The position numbers were made by a program, and so were the translations under genes. Positions 1 through 10,526 of a DNA stretch of 64,000 bases are shown in pieces (within the stretch, counting starts at the first letter, position 1; each line of letters starts with the position of its first letter). The stretch comes from Adenophora triphylla var. japonica. Lineage: Eukaryota > Streptophyta > Magnoliopsida > Asterales > Campanulaceae. The stretch lies in assembly GCA_022495995.1 (NCBI GenBank), contig JAFEMH010001454.1, positions 1 through 64,000 on the forward strand. The letters run 5' to 3'. The notes under the pieces are model-generated. The model was given only the letters and a program-made list of their open reading frames with translations, ran no database searches and had not been told where the DNA came from.

Positions 1-465
1 AAATTGATTTTTGTGTCCCTCGAAAAAATGGTAGGGTGAATGAAATCTACAAGCTTGGTGACTTTGAAAGTATTTAGATAATATAGAGATTGAGTAGAGA
101 AATTGAGAATGGTGTGAAAACAATGAAGTGGGAGGAGAGTGGTTGCCGAAATCGGCAGTAAAGAAAACGCTTTTTTTACATTTTGTGTCTCTTATACGAT
201 TAAAAATATTTTTGTTACATTTTGGTCCTTGAACGGAGCCAAATGATCGGTTACAACGGCGCTGCCGGATCAGCCCAAATTGGCGCCAGAGTCAACTAGC
301 CGCAGGTCGCTGCTGCCATATCGATCTCGGCCACGATCATGAAATCAGCGATTCACGGCGGTGTATGGCCTCGTAATGACAAATCGCCGCTTGGTTCGCA
401 GGTTCACGATTCAGTGCCGATTTTGCACAGTCTAACGGCTTAAGAAGATACCGGCCAGTAGTCTA
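1..465 (-). mobile_element. hAT transposon 5' end, inverted partial copy
   Basis: Read on the minus strand, this begins TAGACTACTGGCCGG next to the flank at 466-473 and runs out of the window. It is a diverged copy of the 5' end of the hAT at 9013 (TAGACTTGCCCAACCGG). They share the leader with 'accaaaatgtaa' and the 'ctttcaaagtc' stretch, in the opposite orientation. It is the left-arm counterpart of that insertion. No coding part of this copy lies in the window. Confidence 0.75.
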
Positions 466-484
466 GCTCCAACATAGTTTTAGA

Positions 485-716
485 CATTTCCTCCGTCCAT
501 TTGCTATTGCTCACACTTTGTTAATTATGGTTCACACTTTGTTTCTTTTCAAATGGAAACACTTAGTCCCACTATACTTACTACTTCTTCATTTCCTACA
601 TTATTTAATATTGCCACTACATTCATTTTCCACTCATTCTCCTATTTTGACAGCACACATCTCAAGTGCACATTCTTCCTAATGTAAACAGTAGAATGAT
701 TAACGGACTGAGGGAG
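485..716. mobile_element. Stowaway-like MITE remnant (left arm)
   Basis: The ends resemble TTCCTCCGTCCATTT and its inverted partner near 700-716 (ACGGACTGAGGGAGG). The interior has the 'cactcattctc' and 'acattattt' motifs seen in the better preserved copies at 8352, 8674 and 39454. It is the counterpart of 8674-8988 in the right arm, so it predates the duplication. Ends are approximate. Confidence 0.6.
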
Positions 717-3700
717 GCATTTATTTATACTTATAATAATGTTATATACATATATAATACATTCATATTCAAGTACACATACACCAAGAAAATAATGATA
801 TAAATGCTTATGAAAGGTAGTAAAACAGAGTAGAATGAAAGTGGAGGAATAGTAAATTATAATTGGCACAAGTGAAGATAAAATAACGTAGGAAAGCAGA
901 ACAGTTTAGGAATAATGATAAAAACTTTCCATTTGAAAAGAGTCATTGATTCAGTTTAACGCTCAAAAATATTAGCTGATACCTCGTGTAAATCTTGACT
1001 ATAAGAAGATGGCACTGAAAATTTCAAGTCAATAAATTACCTTCCTTTACAAGATTCTTATCCCAATCATCTCCCCTCCTCATTTTCTGCAACATTGCTT
1101 CCTTATTACTCTCGTTAGTTACTTGAGTGCTGACCTCACGACACTTCTGTCACTAAACCATTTTTTTAGCCAAAAATTATAATAGCTCTATCCTACCGTA
1201 AATTCTTCAGTCATATTTCAAAAAGACATAAATTTGATTTTACACTTGTACTCAAGAAAAATATATAAATATATAGTACAAAAGTAAAAGACATATGAAA
1301 AGTGAGTATAAGAAAGAAACGAGGTAGAAAATAAGTAAATAAATATTTATGTGAAGTGAGTTAATAGATAAAAAAGTCATTAAAAAGTTTTCATTTGGAC
1401 ATGGTGTCTTTTAAATGACACACTTAAATAGAAATTTCTGAGTAGCATCTTGGCAGATTACACACCCATACCTGGGCAACTGTAATCTGAAATTGTTAGT
1501 AAAATATTACCGTGGAATATATGCTGGAGCAGTGTTATGGTGTGCATAAAAAATGGTGGCTCCGAACATTGCGCAGTGGGAGACTAACGGTGCCACTTTA
1601 TAAGAAGTGAGATGGAGGAATTATATTTTGGTTTCATTGATAGTATTTCTGATTTCACATATTGGCTTATTGGCCATACCCTTACATGCCAACCCTTGAT
1701 GTGTGAGAAGCATGTAGCACCATCCTCGGGCCACATTGAACATGGTCACTTATATCACAAATTTGAATATTTGTTCAATGGATGAGCCGCTGGCTAACTG
1801 CAACACAAAACTGGCAACATGATTTGCTTGGCTTATTGCAAAGCCACATGTTTTAGTACCAATCATATGTAATTCTAAACTGGTGTAAATTAAATTTATG
1901 ATCATTTAATGTTGACATGTACACAGGATATTGCAGAACCGACATACCGTAGTTTCTTGCGATATCGTAAAAAGATTGAAGCCAAATTCGCGCCAAGACC
2001 GTAATTGCTTATTGAAGGCTTCGGATATCCGCACCAGAACCATCGTCGAATATCCAGAAACATTTACTCCTTTTGAAAGTTTCTGATATTCATTTTGAAG
2101 TTTTCGGATATTGCAAACCGTCGTAGGGCATTCAGAATTATCAATACTGTGAACAATTTTTGAAAGTTTCATTGATATCACTTAGCGTTCTCGATATCAC
2201 TATAAGCTGATATCCGGGAGTTCTGTCAGATACATATGAAACAGTTTCAGTTCTGAGAGCATGGTAAACGCATTGATGCGGTTAAATGAGTTCAGGACGT
2301 TGAAAACTCTTTCACGCTTTGACAGTCAGGTAGCCTTAGTATCTATTTCGTTTCCCGTCTATATTTTTACTTTTCATTTTTACCCTTGTATATATTTTTT
2401 CGTTTTCTCCCTCTCAACTGCTTTACGCTGATGACGTTCTTCAGTAATTTGATCATCCATTTGAAACGTTGTACTGGACATGACATCCCAAGTCATTAAA
2501 ATGAGGTTGATCATGTGGCCTTATAAAATTGGCGAGGTGACAGCGATTAAAGTGTATAATGTTAAACTGACTCTATTCACAGGCAACTTTTACAGTCTAT
2601 AGTTCTTATAAAATAAAAATGTTTATAAATATTAAAATTTATAATTTTAATCTAATAGTTTGCTTAGTTTTAATTAAAAATTGAATTATAATTGTTGCAA
2701 TAAAATATTTAAATTATTATCAGTTACAAATTTCTCCAATATTTTTCTATCCTTTTCTCCATTTATTGTTGTAAAATTTTATATAATAATTTTTCATTTA
2801 TCATTATGCATTTTAAGAATCCTCAATAATATTATTAATGCTATTCACTGCTGTCAACCACGTTAATGCATTAAAAAATATTATACCAAAATCGGCCGAA
2901 CAAATCAACACTGAAAGGAATGAAATATTTTTTAAATACAAGAATGACTGTCAAAATAACTTTTTGCACCAAATTCCGTATTCACAAATAAAAATTAAGA
3001 AAATCCGATCAGCCAGTGCGCTGACTCACGGCACAAATGCAGAGGAAGGGGAGGCTTAAAGTCACTTACTGACGATGTGGGGATTGCTTCGCAACGCAGG
3101 GAGAGCAGATCGTGATTGTCTGGGAGATTAAGAAAGGTCGGGAGCTGGGGACACGGCAGTGGCATGAGCTGAGACACGAGAGTAGCTGTGGTAGTAGAGG
3201 CGCGGCCCACTTGTGGCTATGGCCAAGGGGCGAGGAGGAGAGATCAATCGCAGATTTTCGGGTGGAGAATGACAGAAGGATAATTGATTTTGACGGGCGG
3301 TGACTGGGAGTGGCTTGCCACAATGGTTGGCAGTGGGTCGTGCGCGGCTCGAAAGTAGGCTGGAGGAGGGTTTTGCCTTGCATCGTATCTGCCACCAACG
3401 GAGGAGGCATGGTTCACCCTCATTTCTCTGCTGGCCTCTCTGACTCTGTCCAGCATGCCGGGGCCAAGAGGTCAACTGGCACCATTCACATAAGCAACTT
3501 GATGACGTGATAACATGCCGTATAGGCATATTTAATCAGGTAATAATTTTGGCACGGAGCGACGAACAACATAAAAATCTTGTGTGTTGGGTGGGGAAAC
3601 TAAAAATATAAATATTCAATAATAAAACGGTGCGCAAATATAGGTGTTGAAGACGCAAATGTGAACTTAACTTGTCAGCTCCCAATGAAATTTAATTTTT

Positions 3701-6700
3701 CAAAAGTTGTCTTAAAAATGTTTAATTTTTTTGAGAAATTCACAATTTTCACTCGGTGATCAGTTCTAATTTACACTTGCACTCAAGGTGAGTTTATTAA
3801 GATTTTCATGTGTTTTTGTTACTAATTAAACATGCTTATACACCATTTTGAAAATGTTTTAAAAGTCACTTTGAACATTTATTTAAAAGACTGCTGAAAG
3901 GAGTAAGAAGCCAAATTAAAAACATTAATGCAAATGGAACTAGAGTTAACATCTCATCAAAAGGCATGCTAAATTGACATATATACTCTTGTTGTTTAGC
4001 CTTCTGTCAGTCAAAACATTTACTACCTCATTTCAAATGTGACATTTTTCGCCTTCTGATCTTGATTTTGGGTTTGGGATGAAGAGAGAATGTCCTTCCA
4101 TACTATTTACCTGTTGGTTAAGAAAATTTACATTGAGATGAATGTTTGTCGTTTGACAAAGATTATGAGCTCATACCCACCTCCATGTGAACATTGAAAT
4201 GGTATATTTGTGACATCTGTTTCAGATAGATGAGAAGTGATATCTCAATTGTACTTTAGAATTTAAAACCACAGTTGATGTCACATGATTCCTAGATTAA
4301 TGAGAGATACAAATCATTACCTTGTATTTAAGGAGGCTTTAATTTCACACCTGTAACCCCCTAATCACAAGGTAATGATCCCTATTAATCTCTCATTAAT
4401 CTAGGAATCATGTGACATCAATATTGGTTTTAAATTCTAAAATTTACAATTTAAACCCACCAATTTTGAGATATCATATATTTCTCATCTAATCTCAAAT
4501 TGGATGTCTAGATATACCATTTCAATGTTCACATGGAGTGGAATATGAACTCATAATAATCTTTGTCAAACGACAAACGGTTCATATAATGAAAATACAT
4601 AATTTTCTTAACACACAACATATTTTTCCAACAGATAAATGTATGGAAGGACATTTAATTATACTCCTTCCATCCCAAACCCAAAATCAAGATCAAATTT
4701 GAAAAAAAATGTCACATTTTGAAATAGAGGTAGTAAATGTTTTTATTTTGACAGAAGACTAAACAATAAGAAGTATATATGTCAATTTAGCATGCCTTTT
4801 TGATAGAGATGTTAACTCTAGTTCCATTTGTTTGCATTAATGTTTTTTTTTTAATTTATTTCTTACTCCTTCCTTTAGTCTTTAAATAAATGTTCAAAAT
4901 TGACTTTTAAAAACATTTTCAAAATGGTTAACATAAGCATGTTTAATTAGTAACAAAAGTACATGAAAAATCTTAATAAACTCACCATATTGAATGTAGA
5001 GTCTAAGTGTAAATTAGAACTTGTTATATCACCGAGTGAGAAATTGGTAATTTCTCAAAAAAAAAAAAAATTAAACATTTATTTTAAGATAACTTTTTGA
5101 AAAATTAAATTTCCATTTAGGGACGGAAGAAGTATTTCATAGAGTTAAGTTCACATTTCGTCTTCAACCTATATTTACTTTTTCGTTTTGGTATTGAATA
5201 TTTATATTTTTTTTCGTTTCCCCCTTAACCTCGTTTTTTTATGTTGATTTCGTCCTTCCGTTAGCGTTCCGTCCATTACACAGTTAAATATGCCTATACG
5301 GCATGGTCACGTCATCAAATTGCTTATGTGAAATAATTAATACTTAGTTGACATACTCTTGAAGCTGGCATGTAAGTTTAGGGGTCAAATTGTAAGAAAT
5401 GAAATTTGAAAACCCTACATCTACCCTCCTCCATTAGTAGTAGATCTGATACTTAAAAACCCAAAACCATTCCCTCCTCCATCTCTACTTTCCAGACGCC
5501 GCTTCCCCAACCCCCTCTCTCTCTCCCATGTCGCAAACCACTCCCAATCACCACCATCAAAATCAATTATCCTTCTTCATTCCTCCCTCAAAAAATCTCG
5601 GTTCATGATCTCTCCTCCTCACCACAGCCTGCCCTAAGTCGTCGGCGCCTCTACCCTACACTGCCGCCTCTCTCAGCCACCCCTTCCTAACCCTATACCA
5701 CCCTTCATGTCCCCATCTATTCTTCTTAATCTCTAAAGACCACCGAAATCCACAATCCTCTCTCTCCCTCATTTACCCTTCATCCACGCCGCCAACAAGT
5801 CCCACATCGGCCCATTTCAAATTGACTTTAAGCTATAACAATGGTGTTGTTTTTATGCTTCGACCTCCCCCTTCCCCCTCTCTCTATTGCTCGCCGATCA
5901 CTGCCCTAAGCTGATCCAGATCCATTCTTTCTTAATTTTTATTTGTGAATCTGAATTTGGTACAAAAAGTTATTTTTGACCCAGATTCATTCTTGTGATT
6001 TAAAAAAATATTTGTTGTAATTGGTTGATTTGTTATTGATTTTGGTATAATATTTTTTTTAATCTGATGACGATGGTTGTTGTGGTGGATGGCGGTGCTG
6101 GTGGCGTAATTATTGGAGAAGTTCTTAAAATTACATAATGATAAATGAAAAATTATTATATAAAATTTTTACAACAATAAATGGAGAGAAAAAAGGGATA
6201 GAAAAAATATTGGAGAAATTTGTAATGGTAATGATTTAAATATTTATTGCAACAATTTATAATTCAATTTTTTTTAATTAAAACTAAACAAATATTAGAT
6301 TAAAATTATAAATTTTAATATTTATAAACATTTTTATTCAATTTTATAAAAAATATAGATATTAAAAAGTTACTATAATGGGTCAGTAGTTTAACATTAT
6401 ACACTTTAATCCATTAATACTTTCACCTCAGCCAATTTTATAAAATTTTATGGTCAACTCAGCATTTTAATGACTTGGGATGTCACATGTCAATTTTTAA
6501 CGTTTAAATGGATGTTCAAATTACGGAAGGACGACATCAACGTAAAAAATGAGGTTGAGGAGGAAAACGAAAAAAATATATATTAAGGACAAAAATGAAA
6601 AAGTAAATATAGATTGGGAACGAAATAGATACTAAAGATGATGACTACCCTATTTATTAAAGCGTGAAAGAGTTTTCAAACATTACTCATGAACTTATTT

Positions 6701-6714
6701 TTATTACACAAAAT

Positions 6715-7240
6715 CTGGGGAGAAATGCGTTTCTCCGTAACTTATGGAGAAACGGGGCCTGACTTGTCGCGCGACAATGCAGGCCAAGACTTCTGGATAT
6801 CCAGAAGCTTATGAAAGTGATATCCAGAAACCTTCAAAATGATATCCAGAAACTTTCAAAATGTTTCTGGATATTCATTTGATGGTTTCTGGATATACAT
6901 TTGAAGGTTTCTGGATATCCAGAAACCTTCAAAATGAATATCCAGAAACTTTCAAAATGTTTCTGGATATTCATTTGATGGTTTCTGGATATACATTTGA
7001 AGGTTTCTGGATATCCAGAAACCTTCAATAAGCAATTTCTGGTCTTGGCCTTGGATTTGGCTTCAAATCTATTTTTTCTGGATATCCGCCCAAAGGCTTC
7101 TGGATATCCGTTCCAAAGCTTCTGGATATCCAGAACCCTTTGAGACTGATATTCAGAAATTTTTTTCTGATTATCAAACGCATAGCTTCTGGCTATTAAA
7201 AACACGTTTCTCCATAGTTATGAAGAAACGCGTTTCTCAG
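6715..7240. mobile_element. MITE-like element filled with GATATCC repeats
   Basis: The outer ends are inverted copies of each other: CTGGGGAGAAATGCGTTTCT at the left and the reverse complement of GAAACGCGTTTCTCAG at the right, extended by 'ccataa' motifs. The interior (6790-7140) is made of TTTCTGGATAT / ATATCCAGAAACCTTC units in both orientations, with a block of about 95 bp present twice (about 6820-6915 and 6917-7015). The left-arm counterpart (about 1920-2240) holds fewer and more decayed units. No target duplication was found. A frame at 6834-7205 is only the translation of these repeats. Confidence 0.55.
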
Positions 7241-7895
7241 CAGACCTACTCTTTTTATTAAAGTGTGAAAGAGTTTTGAATTATCATGAATTTGTTTATA
7301 CTAAGAACGTGAAATTTCTGTCCAAAGCTTTATGAATAATCAATTGGTGTTATTTTTTAATGATGACTATGCTATTTTTATTAATGCACATGTCAACATT
7401 AAATGATCATAAATTTTAATTTACACCATTTAGAATTTTATATGATTTCGAACTAAAACATGTAACTTTCTTTTAATAAGCCAAAGATAGCAAATCATAA
7501 TTAATTGAATGAGTTTATATCATTTTTATTGTTTTTAGTTGTAAGCTAAATGTCACATCCATTGAATAAATATTTAAATTTGTGATATAAATTTGACCAT
7601 GATTGTAAAGTATTTGAGGATGGTGCTACATGCTCTCACACACATCAAGGGTAACATGGGAATTGTGAAGAGACCAATATTATTGAAATCAAATATTACC
7701 AATGAAATTTAAAATATAATTCCTCCGTCTCACTACTATAAGCTATACATTTTTTTCATTGGGTGTCTCACACTTACAACAACAATTCAATTTTTATTTT
7801 TTATCTCACTTTCTCTCTTTTACCTCACTTTAAATACTCACAACATCTATTTCACTAACAATTTTCCTTAATATTCGTGCAAATAGTAAGTGTGT

Positions 7896-8173
7896 AATCT
7901 CTCCGTCCTACTCAAAAATACACAAATTTCTATTTTAAGTGTGTCATTTAAAAAGACACATATTCAAAATGAAAACTTTTTAATATTTTTTTATCTATAA
8001 CTCACTTACATAAATATTTATTTACTATTTTCTACCTCGTTTCTTTTTCTTATCTCACTTTTCATATGTATAACACTTTTTGTACTATATATTTATATTT
8101 TTCTTAATTTTCATGTAAAATCAAATTTATGTCTTTTTTGAATATGACTGAAGGAGTTTACGGTAGGATGGAG
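7896..8173. mobile_element. Stowaway-like MITE, degenerate
   Basis: The left end is CTCTCCGTCCTAC and the right end is GTAGGATGGAG, which are inverted copies. The interior has 'gtgtcatttaaaaagacacat' and 'tatttttcttaat'. The same element, reversed, is at about 1188-1465 in the left arm. The TA duplication is not clean. Confidence 0.55.
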
Positions 8174-8351
8174 CTAGTATAATTTTTATTTAAAAAAAAA
8201 TGGTTTAGTGACAAAGTGTCATGAGGTCAGCATAAAAAGTAACTAACGAGGGGAATAAGGAAGCAGTAGCAGACTTGGGGGAGGGGAGATGATTGGAATA
8301 AGAATCTTGTAAAAGTGAGATTTGTTGACTTGAAATTTTCAGTGCCATATA

Positions 8352-8625
8352 CTCCCTCCGTCCCATTACAAATCACACACTTTTATTTTTGGGCATTCCA
8401 CTACAAATCACACACTTCCTAAAATGGAAAGTTTTTATCGCTATTCCCTCCACTCATTCTCTTTCCTACATTATTTTAATACTCACAACACAATTATAAT
8501 TTACTATTCCCTCCACTCATTCTCTCTCCTATTTTACTTTTACACTCACAACATTTATATCATTATTTTTTTTCTTAATTCACGCATGTACAGTAACTGA
8601 ATGAATTGTAATGGGACGAAGGGAG
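8352..8625. mobile_element. Stowaway MITE, TA target duplication
   Basis: The terminal repeats are CTCCCTCCGTCCCATTACA and the inverted TGTAATGGGACGAAGGGAG (one mismatch), flanked by TA at 8350-8351 and 8626-8627. It is about 274 bp with no coding capacity. The left arm has no equally clear copy between about 720 and 1000, so it may have inserted after the duplication. Confidence 0.85.
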
Positions 8626-8673
8626 TATAATATGTATATAAATTATTATAAGAATATAAATAAACAAATACTA

Positions 8674-8988
8674 CTCCCTCCGTCCATTTAGTAGGTTCAC
8701 AGTTACTGTTTACACGTTTATTAAGGAAGGAGTATTATATTGAAAGTGTTGTGAGTGTGAAAGTAAAATAGGAGAGAGAATGAGTGGAGGAAATAGTAAA
8801 TTATAATGGTGTTGTGAGTATTAAAATAATGTAGGAGAGAGAATGAGTGGAGAGAATAGTAAATTATAGTGGGATAGGGTTAATATTTTAATAATATAAG
8901 TTTCCATTTTAGAAAAGAAACAAAGTGTGAACCATGTAAATGGACGCCCAAAATAAAAAGTGTGAACCATGTAAATGGACGGAGGGAG
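8674..8988. mobile_element. Stowaway MITE, TA target duplication
   Basis: The terminal repeats are CTCCCTCCGTCCATTTA and the inverted TAAATGGACGGAGGGAG, flanked by TA at 8672-8673 and 8989-8990. The right part repeats the 'gtgtgaaccatgtaaatggac' stretch twice, a short internal duplication of the end. It lies next to the hAT target site at 9005. Confidence 0.85.
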
Positions 8989-9004
8989 TATATTATAAAA
9001 CTAT

Positions 9005-9012
9005 GTTAAGAC
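9005..9012. repeat. hAT target-site duplication, left
   Basis: GTTAAGAC here is repeated exactly at 24497-24504 on the other side of the hAT. Confidence 0.9.
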
Positions 9013-9604
9013 TAGACTTGCCCAACCGGTCTTAAACCGCCGGTTTGGATCGGAACCGGACCTGTCAAAAATCGGCGGAAAACTGCACCGCCTGAATCGT
9101 GAACCGCCTCTGAACCAAACTGACGGTTTTCTGGTCCGGTTACGGTTCATACTTTTCAAAACCGGTGAATCGCCGGTTCATGAATCGTGAACCGGAATCG
9201 GTGGTTCATGAACCGAAACCGGCAACCTAACGGCTAGTTGATCTGGGCCGTTGATTTGGCTGATCCGACGGCGCCTGTTCTCTTCCCGTTGGCTAACGGT
9301 CATTTTGTCCGTTTAGGGACCAAAATGTAAAAAAAAAATATTTTTGACCGTTTAGGAACCAAAATGTAAAAAAAAAAAAAAACGTTTTTTTTTCTTTTTC
9401 TCTCAATTTTCCAACCTGTAAATACCCTCCCCCTCCCTTCATTTTTTTCACACCATTCTCAATTTCTCTCTCAATCTCTATATTATCTAAAACTTTCAAA
9501 GTCTCAAAGTCTCCATAATTTCATTTTTTTCACATAATTCCATTTTTTTTTCACAAAAATCCAATTTTTTTTTTTACATAATTCCATTTTTTTCACCAAA
9601 AAAA

Positions 9605-9801
9605 ATGTCTTCATCTAGTGGCGGTGGTGGCGATAAGGGAAAGAATAAGGCAACTACGCATCCAATTTCCCCCCCCCCCGATGATTCCTTTTGGGATAAT
9701 ATACAACCACATGAAACGCTCGATTTGAGCGATGACGAAGTTGATGCAACATTTTCAATGGGTGGTCATGGTCATACCGAGGGAGTAACACTCAAACCAC
9801 T
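9605..9801 (+). pseudogene. hAT transposase, 5' coding part
   Basis: The frame begins with ATG at 9605 after a long T/C-rich leader (9360-9600). It encodes a low-complexity acidic start (SSSSGGGGDKGKNK, then DLSDDEVDATF), typical of the unstructured N-terminus ahead of a BED finger in plant hAT transposases. It is cut at 9801, inside the TSD of the Tat-A retrotransposon. The gene resumes at 21949. Joining the two sides leaves the N-terminal frame and the finger frame out of phase, so at least one frameshift lies here besides the insertion. Confidence 0.7.
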
Positions 9802-10461
9802 TGAACATACCAAAAGTGTCAAGATGGGCTAAGCAAGCAAAGCCCAATCACAAGCAGCCTTGACCATCACATTCTCAATGAGGCTGACCCAATCATAACA
9901 AGGCCCAAAGCCCATCTCTTGTATCAGTCGATTAAGCCCATGGTCCGACCTATCAGGTCCCGACCTGACTTAGTCCGACCTCATAATCCATATCACGATT
10001 CGGGTACGAACCATGCTCTACCCGACAGTCAGGTCGACCATTCCACGAGTGGCGACCTCGACCTAAATCAACAAGTGACGACCTGACACTTGTCGGCGTA
10101 TTTGGTTGAACAATTCTCATAACCACATCCCTACAAATCAGGGGCCGTTATAGACACGTTCCCACAATCAAGTAACTGCCGCTACAATCTCGGAGCACAT
10201 GTCGCCTCCCCAAAAATATACCACTCTTGTCTATAAATACTTCATCACTACCAAACGGTGAAAGGTAACTGCCATTTTGTATTCTGAGTTCATTATTCAA
10301 TACATTTTGAGCTATAATATACCGTTATCTTACTCTCACGCCCGAGTGTCTTCGCCGGAGACACATCCGGCTAGTCGTGGGTTCTGATTTCAGGTCAAGG
10401 AGCCAGGTGATCAGTCCTGCCACGTGGAGGATTATTGATAAGCACAATTCCTGCAGCATCA
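9802..10461 (+). repeat. Tat-A 5' LTR
   Basis: This is 660 bp, starting TGAACATACC and ending CTGCAGCATCA. It differs from the 3' LTR in a G/A near 9931 and a T/C near 10092. A TATA-like CTATAAATA at 10231-10239 would place transcription initiation about 30 bp further on. Several GGTCGAC/CGACCT motifs fill the upstream half. Confidence 0.95.
10231..10239 (+). promoter_or_regulatory. TATA box in Tat-A 5' LTR
   Basis: CTATAAATA lies about 430 bp into the LTR. The same sequence is in the 3' LTR at about 21713-21721. Confidence 0.6.
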
Positions 10462-10464
10462 GTT

Positions 10465-10485
10465 TGGTTCCATTGCCGGGAATCG
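10465..10485 (+). other. Tat-A primer-binding site, tRNA-Glu type
   Basis: TGGTTCCATTGCCGGGAATC lies 3 bp after the LTR and is complementary to the 3' end of plant tRNA-Glu(TTC), including CCA. It is the minus-strand primer site and not a tRNA gene. Confidence 0.85.
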
Positions 10486-10526
10486 TGCTTTAGCTTGACC
10501 TCGAAAATTTCCATCAACCTACAACA

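Larger units (their letters stand above)
1..4325 (+). repeat. Left arm of giant inverted duplication
   Basis: This arm is the reverse complement, with divergence and indels, of 4366-9600. Matching anchors I can read are 58-300 with 9240-9500, 474-500 with 8985-9005, 1000-1230 with 8130-8345, 1880-1915 with 7383-7440, 2470-2600 with 6390-6510, 2680-2830 with 6118-6270, 2890-3000 with 5931-6060, 3262-3310 with 5535-5580, 3488-3535 with 5283-5330, and 4020-4325 with 4366-4720. The order is collinear throughout. Identity looks highest near the centre. Open frames inside (for example 2995-3529) overlap each other on both strands and are not supported as genes. The arm runs off the window start. 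Confidence 0.9.
4366..9600 (-). repeat. Right arm of giant inverted duplication
   Basis: This is the reverse-complement partner of 1-4325. It is longer because of extra DNA: a fresh Stowaway MITE at 8352-8625, expansion of GATATCC-type repeats at 6790-7140, and other indels. The spacer between arms (4326-4365) is about 40 bp. The right arm continues into the hAT transposon that starts at 9013, and the left arm carries the same hAT end, so the hAT insertion is older than, or part of, the duplication. No gene was recognised. The pyrimidine-rich stretch 5440-5900 has its partner in the left arm at about 3000-3300 and could be a captured gene fragment, but no protein family is visible. Confidence 0.9.

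Noticed and set aside
2995..3529. Overlapping open frames on both strands in the left palindrome arm
   Set aside because: Up to five frames overlap, none shows a known family, and the mirrored sequence in the right arm (5283-5830) does not keep them open. They reflect locally higher GC.
6790..7140. Possible CRISPR-like array from regular repeats
   Set aside because: The units are inverted and abut each other without unique spacers, and the context is a plant nuclear genome.
10465..10485. Possible tRNA-Glu gene fragment
   Set aside because: Only the 3' 18-21 nt are present directly after an LTR, which is a primer-binding site.
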